A DNA stretch of 64,000 nucleotides from an uncultured beta proteobacterium (lineage in GTDB: Bacteria; Pseudomonadota; Gammaproteobacteria; Burkholderiales; Burkholderiaceae): the NCBI GenBank assembly GCA_903875135.1, contig CAIQUZ010000014.1:1-64000 (forward strand), written 5' to 3'. The notes under the pieces were generated by a model. The model ran no database searches. It had not been told where the DNA came from and saw only the letters and a list, made by a program, of their open reading frames with translations. Shown here piece after piece: positions 18,330 to 30,931 of this stretch (its first letter is position 1; each line of letters begins with the position of its first letter). The position numbers and the translations under genes are program-made.

Positions 18330-18502
18330 TTATTTTTTACTAGGTGTGACGACGTCTACAACCGTGTCGACTGCTCCGGTAACAACGTGAACCCCAGTTG
18401 AGACCACATCGGCAGTCACGGAGACTGCCGAACTAGCGACAGAAACAACAGCACATCCTGCTAGATGGGGCAACAACAACATCCATCCCATAATCCGAAT
18501 CA

Positions 18503-18503
<1 letters not shown>
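18330..18503 (-). CDS. Very small lipoprotein overlapping the end of purA
   Basis: This 57-residue gene is short enough to be missed by many callers. The ATG overlaps the purA stop as TAATG. The product has a signal segment GWMLLLPHLAGC with lipobox LAGC at 14-17, followed by a Val/Ser/Thr-rich mature chain without aromatic residues and a PSKK end. The composition resembles small glycine-zipper-like or VS-rich envelope lipoproteins, but no family is claimed. Position suggests co-transcription with purA and translation by re-initiation. Confidence 0.65.
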
Positions 18504-19852
<1,349 letters not shown>

Positions 19853-19855
19853 TCA

Positions 19856-21022
19856 TTATTTTGGAACGACTTGCCACTTCTCATCTTTAAATACCAACTG
19901 CCGATCACAAATCATTGTCGACTCATTATGTTCATGACCTGGAAAAGATTCAATCACAATTTCACCTTGGGTCCTTAACATCACAATCGCATGCTGTAAA
20001 GCTAGCGATGCCTCTGATGGTGCCATGATCGCTTTCGTCATAATATACCTCGAAGAAAGACCCGCCAAGGCTAGTAAATCGACTGAAAACCCAGTGGCTG
20101 GACGCGACCGACCAAAAGCCTGGCCGACCTGATCATAACGCCCACCCCGAGCAATCGCCACAGGATAGTCATTCACATACGCCGCACATAAAATACCTGT
20201 GTGATACTGAAATCCATCTAAATCAGCTAAATCAATATTAAGCTTCATCTCAATTGAAGAACTTTGCACACCAGCACAAAACCTCTCTAAATCTTGCAAG
20301 ACCTGATCAACAACAGCCGATGGGGGTAAGACGTTTTTCGCTCTCGCTAAGACATCCTTCGCATCACCACTTAAATTGAGTAAGGATAGAATTGTCTCTT
20401 TTGCAACTGTGTCCCATGCCAACATTAACTGCTGTAGACCAGCACGATCCTTCGCTTGCAAGAAACGATACACCTCAGAAATGTCTTGAGCACTTAAATG
20501 CTTTTTATCCAAAATATCTTTTAGTAACCCAGCATGACTCACATCAAGGGTAACCGGTCCTAATTTTGCTAGATGTAATGACCCCATCATCAGTTGCACA
20601 ATTTCAATATCCGCTTCAATACCCTGGTGGCCATAAATTTCAGCGCCAGCTTGTAACTGTTCGCGAGAAAATATACCCGGCACAACGCGAGTTTGCACCG
20701 TCGTACCAGCATAACAAAGCCTAGCAATGTTCTTACGGTTCAGAAGATGAGCATCAATGCGAGCGACTTGAGTCGTCATATCGGCACGCAGCCCCAAGGT
20801 TCTGCCAGATAATTGATCAACAAGTTTAAATGTTTGTAAATCCATATCACTGCCAGTAGCAGTGAGCAAAGATTCAATATATTCCAACATGGGTGGCATG
20901 ACGAGCTCGTAACCGTAGGACTTGAATAAGTCAAGAATTTCACGCCGTAGTGTTTCAACCAGATCTGACTTCCCTGGTAAAACATCGGCAATATTTTCAG
21001 GAAGTAGCCAGCGGTTTGTCAT
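19856..21022 (-). CDS. hisZ: ATP phosphoribosyltransferase regulatory subunit HisZ
   Basis: The 388-residue protein resembles the catalytic core of histidyl-tRNA synthetase: LPENIADVLPG at the start, motif-2-like TLGLRADMTTQVARI, and VAIARGGRYDQVG near residue 290. HisZ pairs with the short form of HisG to start histidine synthesis. A true HisRS is encoded separately in the window, which supports the paralogue assignment. It lies between hflC and purA; the small DUF2065 gene often found after hflC in related genomes is absent, with only an 18-base gap. Confidence 0.93.
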   Translation of the reverse strand: MTNRWLLPENIADVLPGKSDLVETLRREILDLFKSYGYELVMPPMLEYIESLLTATGSDMDLQTFKLVDQLSGRTLGLRADMTTQVARIDAHLLNRKNIARLCYAGTTVQTRVVPGIFSREQLQAGAEIYGHQGIEADIEIVQLMMGSLHLAKLGPVTLDVSHAGLLKDILDKKHLSAQDISEVYRFLQAKDRAGLQQLMLAWDTVAKETILSLLNLSGDAKDVLARAKNVLPPSAVVDQVLQDLERFCAGVQSSSIEMKLNIDLADLDGFQYHTGILCAAYVNDYPVAIARGGRYDQVGQAFGRSRPATGFSVDLLALAGLSSRYIMTKAIMAPSEASLALQHAIVMLRTQGEIVIESFPGHEHNESTMICDRQLVFKDEKWQVVPK

Positions 21023-21040
21023 GATCTTTAAAAAAGTAAC

Positions 21041-21913
21041 TTATTTACTTTTTTTCATGAATCTAAAGAAATCACTTTCAGGTGCAACAACCATGAGATC
21101 TTTTTTATCTTTAAAGGACGACTTATACGCCTCTAAACTTCGATAAAACTGTGCGAACTGCGCATCACGGCTAAAGGCATCATTGTAGATTGCATTGGCT
21201 TGTGCGTCTCCCTGCCCTTTGATCTTTTGAGCATCACGATAGGCCTCCGCCAAAATGACGTCTCGTTGGCGCTCAGCATCCGCCCGAATTTTTTCAGATT
21301 CCGCCGCACCAGTAGAGCGCAATTCATTCGCTACCCTCTTACGTTCAGCTTCCATACGACGATAGACAGAGTCGCTAATTTCGGCGAGCAAGTCAACACG
21401 CTTTAAACGGACATCAACGATTTCAATACCAATGTCTGCAGAGTCGTCTGCAACCTTCTTCTGAATCCCTTGCATCACTTGCTCACGCTGCTCAGAAATT
21501 AACTCTCGAACCGTGCGCTTTGTAAACTCTTCGTTCAGAGCCGACTTAACCAATTGAGACAAACGGTCTTGCGCCAAACGTTCATCACCTTTAAAACTGA
21601 TAAAAAATTTGCGCGCATCCACAATCCGCCACTTCACGAAGGAGTCCACCAAAAGATTTTTCTTTTCAGAAGTAATAAACCGCTCTGCTTCGGGATTGTC
21701 AATCGTCATGATGCGACGATCAAAAAATTGCACATTTTGCAATGGAGATGGCAGCTTGATATTTAATCCAGGCTCAACAATGACCCGTTTAATTTCACCG
21801 AAAGCAAAAACAACAGCATACTTTCGTTGATCAACTAAAAATAAGGTCGAAGATAGTAGGTAAAACAAAGCTAGAAGAATAGCAAGGATGGGGAGGAGTC
21901 GTTGGTTCATCAT
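21041..21913 (-). CDS. hflC: FtsH protease modulator HflC
   Basis: A 290-residue SPFH/band-7 protein with one N-terminal membrane segment (about 8-26), followed by VVFAFGEIKRVIVEPGLNIKL and a long charged helical region (EAERKRVANELRSTGAAESEK). HflC and HflK form a large periplasm-facing complex around FtsH and limit its proteolysis. It starts five bases after the hflK stop, the usual hflK-hflC arrangement. Confidence 0.95.
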   Translation of the reverse strand: MMNQRLLPILAILLALFYLLSSTLFLVDQRKYAVVFAFGEIKRVIVEPGLNIKLPSPLQNVQFFDRRIMTIDNPEAERFITSEKKNLLVDSFVKWRIVDARKFFISFKGDERLAQDRLSQLVKSALNEEFTKRTVRELISEQREQVMQGIQKKVADDSADIGIEIVDVRLKRVDLLAEISDSVYRRMEAERKRVANELRSTGAAESEKIRADAERQRDVILAEAYRDAQKIKGQGDAQANAIYNDAFSRDAQFAQFYRSLEAYKSSFKDKKDLMVVAPESDFFRFMKKSK

Positions 21914-21918
21914 ATTCT

Positions 21919-23478
21919 CTAGCGCTGTTCCCTGTCACGACTTCTAAAAGTTTCTCTCTTATCATTTGAAGGAACTGTTGGAGAATTCAAAGTGCCATTC
22001 CCAGAGTTAATCCCTAAATTAGATGATGGATTCAAAGGAACAGTAACAGAGCCACTCGGTGGTTGTGCCGATGAATTTCCGGGGTTCGTATAATTAGCGC
22101 CCTGTCCACCCTCTACAGTACTTGTCGTCTGTTGTATTAATTTATCGAGCGGTAGGTATAACATTTGGTTACCGTTATGCGTGTCCACATACACTTTAGT
22201 CACATTATTAAATACTTGTTGCATCATGTCGATGTACATGCGGTCACGAGTGACCTGCGGTGCTTTGGAGTACTCACTATAAATTTGTTTAAAACGCGAT
22301 GCATCACCTTCAGCTGTAGCAACTACCTTCGCTTTATAGCCCTGCGCTTCTTCTATTAGGCGAGCAGCTGCTCCTTTAGCTCTTGGAATAACATCGTTGG
22401 CATAAGCTTGTCCTTCATTCTTTTGTCGCTCTTGATCTTGCCCTGCTTTCACCGCATCATCAAAGGCGGCCTGAACCTGCTCAGGAGGCTGAACGTTTTG
22501 TACGTTAACACTCGTGATATAGATACCCGTTTTATAGTTATCTAAGATCTTTTGTATCGAAGCAGCAAGTTCAATACCCACCCGCTCACGACCTTCGTAC
22601 AAAACATCATCCATCTTACTTTTACCAACAATTTCTCTCACGGCAGTCTCTGCCGCTTGAATAACCGCGCCATCAGGATCACGATTATTAAATAAATATT
22701 CTGTTGGTTCTTTTAAACGATATTGAACTGCAAATTTCACATCAATAATATTTTCATCTTCAGTGAGCATCGATGAATCTTTTAAGTTTGTCGCCTGAAT
22801 CACAAAAGAACGACCAATTTCTACCGACCTAACGTTAGAGACATTCACAATCTCATGCGTTTGGATTGGATAAGGTAAGCGCCAATTAATACCAGGACGG
22901 GTCGTAAATTTATATTTACCGAATTGCAAAACGATTCCAGCTTGACCCTCTTGAACAATAAAAATGCCACTAAAAAGCCAAATTACAAAAATACCCAACA
23001 GGATGATTCCAAGCCCCATATTCGGCAAGCCAAAACCACTTTTTTTACCCGTACCACCTGAACCACCATTATTCATATTTCTTTTTAACCAGTCTTGGGC
23101 CATAGCACCAATATCTGTCGGCTTTTTATCATTACCACTCATATTTGCCGACGGACGATCATTGGACTCTGCGGGAGAAGCATTACGCGGCGGCGTATTG
23201 CTCGATGGATCTTTAGCATTTCCACCAAATAAACCACCTAAGCGACGATTAAAGTCTTTCCATAATTCATCTAAATCAGGGGGGCCATCCTCGGCAGCAG
23301 GACGCTTTGGCTCCGGGTTAGGCTTAGTTTCCTTACCCGGATCTTGAGGTGGTTGCCCCTCTTGGCTCAATGTGGGACGGTGTACCCAATCATAAATAGC
23401 CCATAGGACGCGATTCTTAGAAACCGTCAATTTGGTACGAATTGGTTGAATTACTTGATCAATCACAAACACTTTCAA
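21919..23478 (-). CDS. hflK: FtsH protease modulator HflK
   Basis: The 519-residue protein has a long Pro/Asn/Gly-rich cytoplasmic N-terminus containing GPPDLDELWKDFNRRL, one membrane segment around 153-172, an SPFH domain and a helical region, then a Gly/Ser/Asn-rich tail. The start is TTG with GGGGA upstream, one base after the hflX stop; the first 40 or so residues are less family-like, so a later start cannot be excluded. It works with HflC on FtsH. Confidence 0.94.
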   Translation of the reverse strand: MKVFVIDQVIQPIRTKLTVSKNRVLWAIYDWVHRPTLSQEGQPPQDPGKETKPNPEPKRPAAEDGPPDLDELWKDFNRRLGGLFGGNAKDPSSNTPPRNASPAESNDRPSANMSGNDKKPTDIGAMAQDWLKRNMNNGGSGGTGKKSGFGLPNMGLGIILLGIFVIWLFSGIFIVQEGQAGIVLQFGKYKFTTRPGINWRLPYPIQTHEIVNVSNVRSVEIGRSFVIQATNLKDSSMLTEDENIIDVKFAVQYRLKEPTEYLFNNRDPDGAVIQAAETAVREIVGKSKMDDVLYEGRERVGIELAASIQKILDNYKTGIYITSVNVQNVQPPEQVQAAFDDAVKAGQDQERQKNEGQAYANDVIPRAKGAAARLIEEAQGYKAKVVATAEGDASRFKQIYSEYSKAPQVTRDRMYIDMMQQVFNNVTKVYVDTHNGNQMLYLPLDKLIQQTTSTVEGGQGANYTNPGNSSAQPPSGSVTVPLNPSSNLGINSGNGTLNSPTVPSNDKRETFRSRDREQR

Positions 23479-23479
23479 T

Positions 23480-24736
23480 TCAAATATCCCCAGGGATATA
23501 GCCTAAATTTATATTTTTTAATCCATCAATATTGTCAGAACTCGGAGGACGATCTCCAATGATTTTTACAATATCTACATTATTTCTCTTATCTTGCTTT
23601 ATTTTATCAGTGTATTGAGCAATATTGGTTAAGACCTCTCTGAGGAGTGGCAGTCCCGCGCCATTTTGCGCCGATAAGTAAATTTTAGAAACAGATCCAT
23701 CTTTTTCATAACGGATCTCAGGGCCTCTTCCTACGTACTCTGGCAACTGATCAATCTTGTTCATAATCAGGATTACCGGAATATGCTGAGCCCCAATTTC
23801 TTCTAAAACCTTTTCCACCTCATGGATTTGCTCATCCCTAACAGGACTTGCCGCATCTACCACATGCAGCAATAAATCAGCATGAATGGTTTCATCTAAG
23901 GTAGCTTGAAAAGCCTCCACCAATTGATGGGGTAACTCACGAATAAACCCCACCGTATCAGAAATCACGGCATTACCAAATTCAGGTAAATAAATCCGCC
24001 GTGTCGTGGTATCTAAGGTGGCAAATAACTGATCAGCAGCAAAAGTTCCAGCTTTGGTCAGTGCATTAAATAAAGTGGATTTACCCGCATTGGTGTAACC
24101 CACCAACGATACAGAAAATACCTCTCGCTTCACCCGCGAGCGACGTTGATTGGTTTGTTGCTTTTGTAACTTAGCCAAATCCGTTTGTAATCGCTTGGAC
24201 TTGTTCTCGAGCATTCTTCGGTCAAGCTCCATCTGGGTTTCTCCAGGTCCACCGCGCAAGCCAATACCACCCTTCTGACGCTCTAAGTGACTCCAAGCTC
24301 GGACTAGCCGAGACAACCGATAGCGAACATTCGCTAACTCTACTTGAACTTGACCAATATGACTTTTTGCGCGTTGCGCAAAAATATCTAAGATCAGGCC
24401 TGTTCGGTCGATCACATGATGACCTAAAGCACGCTCTAAATTTCTCTGCTGTGCCGGACTTAAAGGATGATTGAAAATAGCCACTTCGGCATTTTTTTCA
24501 TCCATCAATGCCTTAATCTCCGTCACCTTACCACTACCGATAAATAAGGCAGGATCAGGCTTAGCTCGTTTGGTTAAGACTTGTTCAATGGGGAATGAGC
24601 CAGCCGCCTGAGTTAGCAAATGTAACTCTGACATACTTTCATCAAAATTCGACTGACCCGAATCTACGCCAATCAGAACGGCGCGTATTTCATCAGAAAA
24701 AGTACTTTGATTAACTTGTTGGATCCTCGTCAACAC
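23480..24736 (-). CDS. hflX: Ribosome-associated GTPase HflX
   Basis: HflX splits stalled or hibernating ribosomes. Visible are the HflX domain (for example [17 protein letters not shown]), [19 protein letters not shown] and the G domain with [22 protein letters not shown] and NKID. No ATG, GTG or TTG occurs between the hfq stop and the conserved AVLIGVD, so translation probably begins at GTG (or the TTG right after it) inside the last nine codons of hfq, giving 418 residues. That start is coupled to hfq translation and has no clear ribosome binding site of its own. Confidence 0.92.
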   Translation of the reverse strand: MLTRIQQVNQSTFSDEIRAVLIGVDSGQSNFDESMSELHLLTQAAGSFPIEQVLTKRAKPDPALFIGSGKVTEIKALMDEKNAEVAIFNHPLSPAQQRNLERALGHHVIDRTGLILDIFAQRAKSHIGQVQVELANVRYRLSRLVRAWSHLERQKGGIGLRGGPGETQMELDRRMLENKSKRLQTDLAKLQKQQTNQRRSRVKREVFSVSLVGYTNAGKSTLFNALTKAGTFAADQLFATLDTTTRRIYLPEFGNAVISDTVGFIRELPHQLVEAFQATLDETIHADLLLHVVDAASPVRDEQIHEVEKVLEEIGAQHIPVILIMNKIDQLPEYVGRGPEIRYEKDGSVSKIYLSAQNGAGLPLLREVLTNIAQYTDKIKQDKRNNVDIVKIIGDRPPSSDNIDGLKNINLGYIPGDI

Positions 24737-24953
24737 GGAAGGTGACTGCTTTGGCAGGTACGATCGTTGAAATCGCGTGCTTGTAGACCATTTGCGTGAC
24801 AGTATTACGTAACAAAACAACATATTGATCAAATGAATCAATATTGCCCTGTAATTTAATACCATTCACCAAATAAATCGAAACGGGAATGTGCTCTTTT
24901 CGAAGCGCATTCAGAAACGGATCTTGTAGGAGTTGACCTTTGTTGCTATTCAT
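24711..24953 (-). CDS. hfq: RNA chaperone Hfq
   Basis: An 80-residue Sm-like protein: [30 protein letters not shown] and the Sm2 motif [12 protein letters not shown] are the family's conserved parts, with a short acidic C-terminus. It binds small RNAs and A/U-rich mRNA as a hexamer. It heads the hfq-hflX-hflK-hflC run; hflX begins within its last codons. The 114 bases upstream, before der, probably contain its promoter. Confidence 0.97.
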   Translation of the reverse strand: MNSNKGQLLQDPFLNALRKEHIPVSIYLVNGIKLQGNIDSFDQYVVLLRNTVTQMVYKHAISTIVPAKAVTFRVDEDPTS

Positions 24954-25067
24954 AATGCCCTTTTTGTTTTTTTTGTTGGATCTTTAACTATTCTATGATG
25001 ACTCAGTTTACTTTTCCAATGCTAGAAAATGAAACTTTCATTACATAAGCATTAATATATCGCATTT

Positions 25068-26426
25068 TTATCTTTTGTGAGCAGACATTCCCTGTTCTAA
25101 AAAAGGGTTTTTGGTCGTTCTAAACTCAATTCTCAGGGGAGTTCCTCTTAACTTAAACTCTTCCCTAAAACGCCCCTCTAGATACCGCTTGTAGCTATCT
25201 GTCACACCTTCTAGGCCATTTCCATGAATAATGACAATCGGTGGATTCGAGCCACCTTGGTGAGCATAACGTAACTTTGGTCTAAATCGACCAACACGTT
25301 TAGGTTGTTGAAATTCAATCGCATCTGCCAAAATCCTCGTCAAACGTGGCGTCGGTAACTTCGTCATCGCCGCAGCAAATGCCAAATCTACATCTTTGAA
25401 CAATTCTTTTAACCCAAATCCTTTGATAGCAGAAATGGTGTGTACATTGGCAAAATCTAAAAACCGTAGTTTTCTAGCTATGTCATTGCGAGAAGTCTCT
25501 TTTTGATGAGCATCTAAACCATCCCATTTATTGACAGCCACAACAACCGCCCGACCGGCCTCAACAATAAAACCAGCAATATGAGCATCTTGCTCTGAAA
25601 TATCTTGCTGAGCATCTAACATCAGAATGACAACATTGCAATCCGCAATCGCTTGCAATGTCTTCACAACAGAGAATTTTTCAATTGCCTCAAAAATTTT
25701 GCCACGTTTGCGCAAACCCGCAGTATCAATGAGGGTATACGGTTTACTGCCCCGCATAAAAGGAACTTCAATAGCGTCACGTGTTGTGCCAGGCAGATCA
25801 AAAGCGATAACTCGCTCCTCACCCAACAAGGTATTAATTAAGGTAGATTTTCCGACGTTTGGTCGACCTACAACGGCAATACGAACCGAGCGATCTTGAT
25901 CTTGAAGAGAATCATCTTCATCGGGTTCAGGGATTCCTAAAGCATCTAAAGCCTCGTCAACGACATCTCGAACACCATCTCCATGTGCCGAGGAAATCGG
26001 ATAAGGCTCACCTAAACCTAGTTCATAAAATTCCGCAGAAACTCCCGCACGGGTCATTCCTTCCGATTTATTAACCGCCAAAACAACCGGCCGTCCCGTT
26101 TTTCTTAAAAAATCAGCAATAACTCGGTCTTGTGGAGCCATGCCTAATCGTCCATCAACTAAAAATATGACAATGTCTGCTTCCACCACCGCTTGTTTTG
26201 TTTGTTTGGCCATTTCCGCCAATATCCCTGTCTTGGCTATCGGCTCAAATCCTCCTGTATCAATACAGATGAACTCTCTTTCACCAAGGCGACCATTACC
26301 ATAGTGGCGATCACGTGTTAATCCTGAAAAATCGGCAACTAATGCATCACGAGATCTAGTGAGTCGATTAAACAGTGTAGACTTCCCAACATTTGGCCGT
26401 CCTACGATGGCAATGACTGGTTTCAT
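25068..26426 (-). CDS. der: Ribosome assembly GTPase Der (EngA)
   Basis: The 452-residue protein has two tandem G domains, each beginning with [11 protein letters not shown] (residues near 8 and 185), with switch sequences DTGGFEP and DTAGLRKRG, and a KH-like C-terminal domain. Der acts in 50S subunit assembly. Its ATG overlaps the bamB stop as ATGA, the bamB-der pairing found across beta- and gammaproteobacteria. Confidence 0.97.
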   Translation of the reverse strand: MKPVIAIVGRPNVGKSTLFNRLTRSRDALVADFSGLTRDRHYGNGRLGEREFICIDTGGFEPIAKTGILAEMAKQTKQAVVEADIVIFLVDGRLGMAPQDRVIADFLRKTGRPVVLAVNKSEGMTRAGVSAEFYELGLGEPYPISSAHGDGVRDVVDEALDALGIPEPDEDDSLQDQDRSVRIAVVGRPNVGKSTLINTLLGEERVIAFDLPGTTRDAIEVPFMRGSKPYTLIDTAGLRKRGKIFEAIEKFSVVKTLQAIADCNVVILMLDAQQDISEQDAHIAGFIVEAGRAVVVAVNKWDGLDAHQKETSRNDIARKLRFLDFANVHTISAIKGFGLKELFKDVDLAFAAAMTKLPTPRLTRILADAIEFQQPKRVGRFRPKLRYAHQGGSNPPIVIIHGNGLEGVTDSYKRYLEGRFREEFKLRGTPLRIEFRTTKNPFLEQGMSAHKR

Positions 26427-27577
26427 TGGATCCTATATGCCGCCAATGTGCCGCCCTTGGTTTGCACAATCACAGAACTTTGTGTAGCAATTGGACCAGC
26501 TGTGATACCTGAACTATCCACTCTCACGCGACCCAGCTCATCACCCTTGTCTTGCGAGAACAAGTGTAAATAACCCTGTGAATCTCCTGCCAAAATATAT
26601 TTCCCAACAGCTAAAGGCTCTCCAACATCGCGCCAAACAAGTTTTTCATTTCGCCATAACTCATCGCCTCGTATCGCATCAAAAGCGACCACATACGATT
26701 TGTCGTTCACAACAAAAACAGCGTCAGGTGATTGTGTTGTTCCAGAAAAGCTCGAGAAATCTTTAGACCATGACATTTTTGCTGTCTTAATGTCCCCACA
26801 GCCGACTTTTCCCTGGTAAGAAACAGCACACATTCTAGTACCCATTAAGGTTGGCTTAGCAGCAATATCACTCAGTCGCTCAATCTCCGAAGTCCCTTTT
26901 GGTGGAGCCAATAGAGATTCCCAAATCGTACTTCCATTCGCTAAATTAATTAAACCAAATTGACCTGAACTAAACCCAGTAAAGATCACTTCATTATTAA
27001 TTGCCGCCATACTGTAACTTGTTCTTAACGAAAGTAATGATGGTGTCTTCGGAGTGACCCAACGACGTTTACCCGTCTGAGCATCAATCGCAATAAATCG
27101 ATTATCTATGGTCCGAACGACCACTAATCCCGCCACAACCAAGGGTTCGGTGAGGATTTCAGTGCCGACACTACTTTCCCATTTTTTGGCACCCGTCAGG
27201 GCATCTAAAGCATACACCTCACCTTTGATACTACCAACAGCGACCACACTGCCATCCGTTCCTGGCCCTGTAGAAACTGTTTTTGGCATCGTCACATTCC
27301 ATATGACCTTACCCGTGGTGGCATTGATCTTGTAAACATCACCGCCTTCTGACGATGCATACACATCATCACCATTTAAAATGGGTTTAAAAGAATAACT
27401 AAGCGCCTTACCTAAGTTAACAGACCACACACGCTCGATATTGATCGGGTTCGAAATCGGCGTTAAGTCAGCCGCCGACCTTCTTTTAGTTCCCGAACAG
27501 CCCTGTAATGTCATGATGCCAATCAAGGCCATCAACAAGAAGCCTTTATGTATTTTCAGAAATCGCCGTTGCTTCAT
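26423..27577 (-). CDS. bamB: Outer membrane assembly lipoprotein BamB
   Basis: A 384-residue lipoprotein with signal peptide and lipobox LQGC around residues 24-27, followed by an eight-bladed PQQ-type propeller (blade sequences such as [14 protein letters not shown] and [15 protein letters not shown]). BamB helps the BAM complex insert outer-membrane barrels. The ATG overlaps the yfgM stop as TAATG, so these genes appear translationally coupled. Confidence 0.95.
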   Translation of the reverse strand: MKQRRFLKIHKGFLLMALIGIMTLQGCSGTKRRSAADLTPISNPINIERVWSVNLGKALSYSFKPILNGDDVYASSEGGDVYKINATTGKVIWNVTMPKTVSTGPGTDGSVVAVGSIKGEVYALDALTGAKKWESSVGTEILTEPLVVAGLVVVRTIDNRFIAIDAQTGKRRWVTPKTPSLLSLRTSYSMAAINNEVIFTGFSSGQFGLINLANGSTIWESLLAPPKGTSEIERLSDIAAKPTLMGTRMCAVSYQGKVGCGDIKTAKMSWSKDFSSFSGTTQSPDAVFVVNDKSYVVAFDAIRGDELWRNEKLVWRDVGEPLAVGKYILAGDSQGYLHLFSQDKGDELGRVRVDSSGITAGPIATQSSVIVQTKGGTLAAYRIQ

Positions 27578-28290
27578 TAAAAACCACCTAAACTTTCAAT
27601 TTTAACTTTGAGTAAACGCTGATCTGGAGCAGGATTTTGTTGTTGTAACTTTTTCAGCATCGGATCAATATCCTTCGAACCTGTTGCTTTTAATCGCTCT
27701 TCACTTAACGTGTTCCATGCTTGCAGGTAAGACTTTTTGGCCTCCTCTGTTTTATCTTGCGCCCAAAACCAATCTCCACGACGTTCCATTTGCAACGCAA
27801 CAAATCCAACCGCAATCGATTCACTCAATAACCGATCCGCCTTTGCTAAACTTTCAGGTGTTTTTTGATCCATCAAGATGGTTACTAAGCGCATCTTGGC
27901 GATGGCTTGAAAACTGTCACTCTTTGCATGAGCCACCACCCATTCTAGCTGTTGTAAAGCGTTATCTTTATCAGCAACTGTATAGGCCAAATTGGAAGCC
28001 ATCAGACCTGCCATTGCGGCATAAGCTGTTTTGGGATATTGATCTTGAATGTTTTTTGATTTAGCCAACACCTCTGGTAAATTGTTTTTTTGTAAATCTT
28101 CTATCAACTGCTCATAAACAAGTTCAGCTTTGAGCGACTGATTTGATTGATACCAGCTATAGGTCCAATAAAACCCAAACCCAATAATGGCAATCACTAT
28201 CCCAATAAAAATCCAACGACCATAATCTTGCCAAAAGGCTTTTAAATTCGCTACCTGTTCTTGTTCTTCTAAATCTAATTCCATGACCAT
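27577..28290 (-). CDS. yfgM: YfgM-type TPR protein, SecYEG/BAM-associated
   Basis: The 237-residue protein has an N-terminal cytoplasmic stretch LDLEEQEQVANLKAFWQDYG, one membrane segment (about 30-48) and a periplasmic TPR-like helical domain. This matches YfgM, an ancillary subunit of the Sec translocon that helps periplasmic chaperones. The second ATG, two codons later, is slightly better spaced from the AAAGAAAGA upstream. It sits between hisS and bamB, as expected. Confidence 0.9.
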   Translation of the reverse strand: MVMELDLEEQEQVANLKAFWQDYGRWIFIGIVIAIIGFGFYWTYSWYQSNQSLKAELVYEQLIEDLQKNNLPEVLAKSKNIQDQYPKTAYAAMAGLMASNLAYTVADKDNALQQLEWVVAHAKSDSFQAIAKMRLVTILMDQKTPESLAKADRLLSESIAVGFVALQMERRGDWFWAQDKTEEAKKSYLQAWNTLSEERLKATGSKDIDPMLKKLQQQNPAPDQRLLKVKIESLGGF

Positions 28291-28304
28291 TCTTTCTTTA
28301 TTTT

Positions 28305-29648
28305 TTATCGTTCATCTGAACCACTAACAAGCCGCTCAATCACCTGATCAAAAACCATGTCAAAAGATACTGTACTTTGTGCGCCAGTGCCTCGCAAATC
28401 TTTAATTTGTGCCTGCTTTTGCACCAACTCATCTTCACCAATAATAACTGCATACAAAGCCCCACTTGCATCCGCTTTTTTCATTTGCGATTTAAAACTC
28501 GGCACAAGCCCATCTGGACTAGCATGCACAAGGACATCAACCCCTGCCGATCGAAGTTGTTCCGCAAGAACAAAGCTTGGCTCCAAAGTCTGTCCACCGG
28601 CATGCACCATGTAAACATCACAAACAGCTGGTTCATCACCCCCAAGCCCCTGCTCTTTCATGAGTTCAATAACACGTTCAATGCCCATGGCCCAGCCACA
28701 AGCAGGTGTGGCTTTACCACCCATTCTTTCGATTAATGGATCATACCGACCGCCACCGGCAACGGTTCCTTGTGACCCTAACTGATCTGTCACCCACTCA
28801 AACACTGTGAAGTTGTAATAATCTAAACCGCGAACTAATCTTGGATTAATCCTAAATGGTAAATTATTCGCTTTTAGCAAAAACTGCACCATCTCAAAGT
28901 GATCTAAAGACTCTTTACCTAAGTAATCAATTAATTTAGGGGCTGCGGTGACGAGATCTTGCATCATCGGATTTTTGGTATCGAGTATGCGTAGAGGGTT
29001 TGTCAGCAAACGGCGCTTTGAGTCTTCATCTAATGCAGCTTGATGACTTTCAAAATACGTTACTAGTGCAGCACGGTGTAATTTTCTTTCTTGCTCGTTA
29101 CCTAAAGAATTTAACTCTAAGCGTAAGCCCTGTAAACCCAGATCATCCCAAAGACGCGCACACATCAAGATGATCTCAGCATCAACATCCGGACCGGCAA
29201 ATCCCAAGGCTTCTACTCCAAATTGATGGAACTGACGATATCTACCTCGTTGGGGGCGCTCATGGCGAAACATCGGTCCAATGTAAAAAAGACGTTTTGG
29301 ACCTTCATACAATAAATTTTGTTCAATCACCGCCCTAACTACTGCTGCAGTCCCCTCAGGTCGCAATGTCAACTGCTCACCATTGAGACGATCTTCAAAG
29401 GAATACATTTCTTTTTCAACAATATCAGTCACCTCACCGATACCCCTTTGAAAGACTTCGGTATGCTCCACAATGGGAGTTCGAATGTTTTGGTAGCCAT
29501 ACGACTTTGCCAAACTCAGAACGGTGCGCTCAACAAACTCCCAGCGATAAGCATCTTGAGGTAAAAGGTCATTCATACCTTTTACTCCAGCAAGCTTAAG
29601 AACTTTTGAAGAAGCTGTTTTTTTAGAAGATGGGTTGGTTTCTGACAT
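28305..29648 (-). CDS. hisS: Histidyl-tRNA synthetase
   Basis: A 447-residue class II aminoacyl-tRNA synthetase. After a short Ser/Lys-rich leader come [26 protein letters not shown] (motif 2 region with [17 protein letters not shown]), the HisRS-specific [15 protein letters not shown] and motif 3 AGGGRYD, then the anticodon-binding domain. It charges tRNA-His and lies between ispG and yfgM. Confidence 0.97.
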   Translation of the reverse strand: MSETNPSSKKTASSKVLKLAGVKGMNDLLPQDAYRWEFVERTVLSLAKSYGYQNIRTPIVEHTEVFQRGIGEVTDIVEKEMYSFEDRLNGEQLTLRPEGTAAVVRAVIEQNLLYEGPKRLFYIGPMFRHERPQRGRYRQFHQFGVEALGFAGPDVDAEIILMCARLWDDLGLQGLRLELNSLGNEQERKLHRAALVTYFESHQAALDEDSKRRLLTNPLRILDTKNPMMQDLVTAAPKLIDYLGKESLDHFEMVQFLLKANNLPFRINPRLVRGLDYYNFTVFEWVTDQLGSQGTVAGGGRYDPLIERMGGKATPACGWAMGIERVIELMKEQGLGGDEPAVCDVYMVHAGGQTLEPSFVLAEQLRSAGVDVLVHASPDGLVPSFKSQMKKADASGALYAVIIGEDELVQKQAQIKDLRGTGAQSTVSFDMVFDQVIERLVSGSDER

Positions 29649-29656
29649 GCCGTTCG

Positions 29657-30931
29657 TTATGATTGTGAAGGTGCTGTCGCATAGCGACGGGCCACATATT
29701 CTTGAACAATTTGCTCGAATTCCGTAACGATATTGTCACCGCGTAAGGTTTTAAACTTTTGACCATCAACAAAAACTGGAGCAGCAGGAGACTCACCAGT
29801 CCCTGGTAGGCTAATACCGATATCAGCATGTTTACTCTCTCCAGGTCCATTGACAATGCAACCCATCACAGCAACACTCATGGATTCAACACCCGGATAA
29901 TGCTCTTTCCAAATCGGCATTTGATGACGCAGATAGGTTTGTATTTGTGAGGCTAAGGATTGAAAGAAAGTACTCGTAGTTCTGCCACAACCAGGACAAG
30001 CTATCACCATTGGCGTGAAATGACGTAAATCCATTGTTTGTAAAATTTCTTGAGCAACAATCACTTCATTTTCTCGTGGCGCACCTGGCTCAGGCGTTAA
30101 AGAAATCCGAATCGTATCACCAATACCTTCTTGTAATAAAACCGCTAAAGCAGCAGTCGACCCCACAATCCCCTTACTCCCAATACCCGCTTCCGTCAAA
30201 CCTAAATGCAGCGGAAAATCACATCGTGTTGATAGATCACGATAAACCGCAATCAAGTCTTGCACAGCACTCACCTTACAGGACAATATAATTTGATTAC
30301 TCGGCAGGCCAATTTCAATCGCTTTTTCTGCCGATTGCAAGGCGGATTGGATTAACGCCTCCACCATCACTTCACGCGCTTCTTTGGGCGAAGATAGTGA
30401 CGCATTTTGATCCATTAAATGGGCAAGTAAGTCTTGATCCAAACTCCCCCAATTCACACCGATTCGAACCGGCTTATCGTACTGACAAGCCAATTCAATC
30501 ATTTGTGAGAACTGCACATCACGCTTTGCGCCCTGACCGACATTGCCTGGATTGATTCGATACTTGGACAAAGCTTTGGCACAATCCGGATAATCTTTCA
30601 GTAAGGTATGACCGTTATAGTGAAAGTCACCAATCAACGGGACATTACAATCCACTTTATCGAGCTGTTCACGGATGAACGGAACCGCGGCGGCGGCCTC
30701 TGGCGTATTAACCGTAATGCGAACTAGTTCTGAACCCGCTTTTGCTAATTCTCGGACTTGAATCGCTGTCCCAATTACATCCACTGTGTCTGTATTCGTC
30801 ATCGACTGAACCCGAATCGGCGCATCTCCCCCAATGGTCAATACGTTAGATCCATACTTCACGGTTGCCTGTTGCGTTTTACGACGTTGGTAATTAATAA
30901 ATTGTAGGTTAAGGTTACTCATCTTCTTCAT
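29657..30931 (-). CDS. ispG: 4-hydroxy-3-methylbut-2-en-1-yl diphosphate synthase (IspG/GcpE)
   Basis: The 424-residue Fe-S enzyme of the MEP isoprenoid pathway. It has [12 protein letters not shown] near the start, and its 4Fe-4S ligands in CPGCGRTT and [11 protein letters not shown] in the C-terminal part. Its start overlaps the end of rlmN by 17 bases; a second ATG three codons later (30922) is equally good. The order rlmN-ispG-hisS is conserved in related bacteria. Confidence 0.96.
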   Translation of the reverse strand: MKKMSNLNLQFINYQRRKTQQATVKYGSNVLTIGGDAPIRVQSMTNTDTVDVIGTAIQVRELAKAGSELVRITVNTPEAAAAVPFIREQLDKVDCNVPLIGDFHYNGHTLLKDYPDCAKALSKYRINPGNVGQGAKRDVQFSQMIELACQYDKPVRIGVNWGSLDQDLLAHLMDQNASLSSPKEAREVMVEALIQSALQSAEKAIEIGLPSNQIILSCKVSAVQDLIAVYRDLSTRCDFPLHLGLTEAGIGSKGIVGSTAALAVLLQEGIGDTIRISLTPEPGAPRENEVIVAQEILQTMDLRHFTPMVIACPGCGRTTSTFFQSLASQIQTYLRHQMPIWKEHYPGVESMSVAVMGCIVNGPGESKHADIGISLPGTGESPAAPVFVDGQKFKTLRGDNIVTEFEQIVQEYVARRYATAPSQS

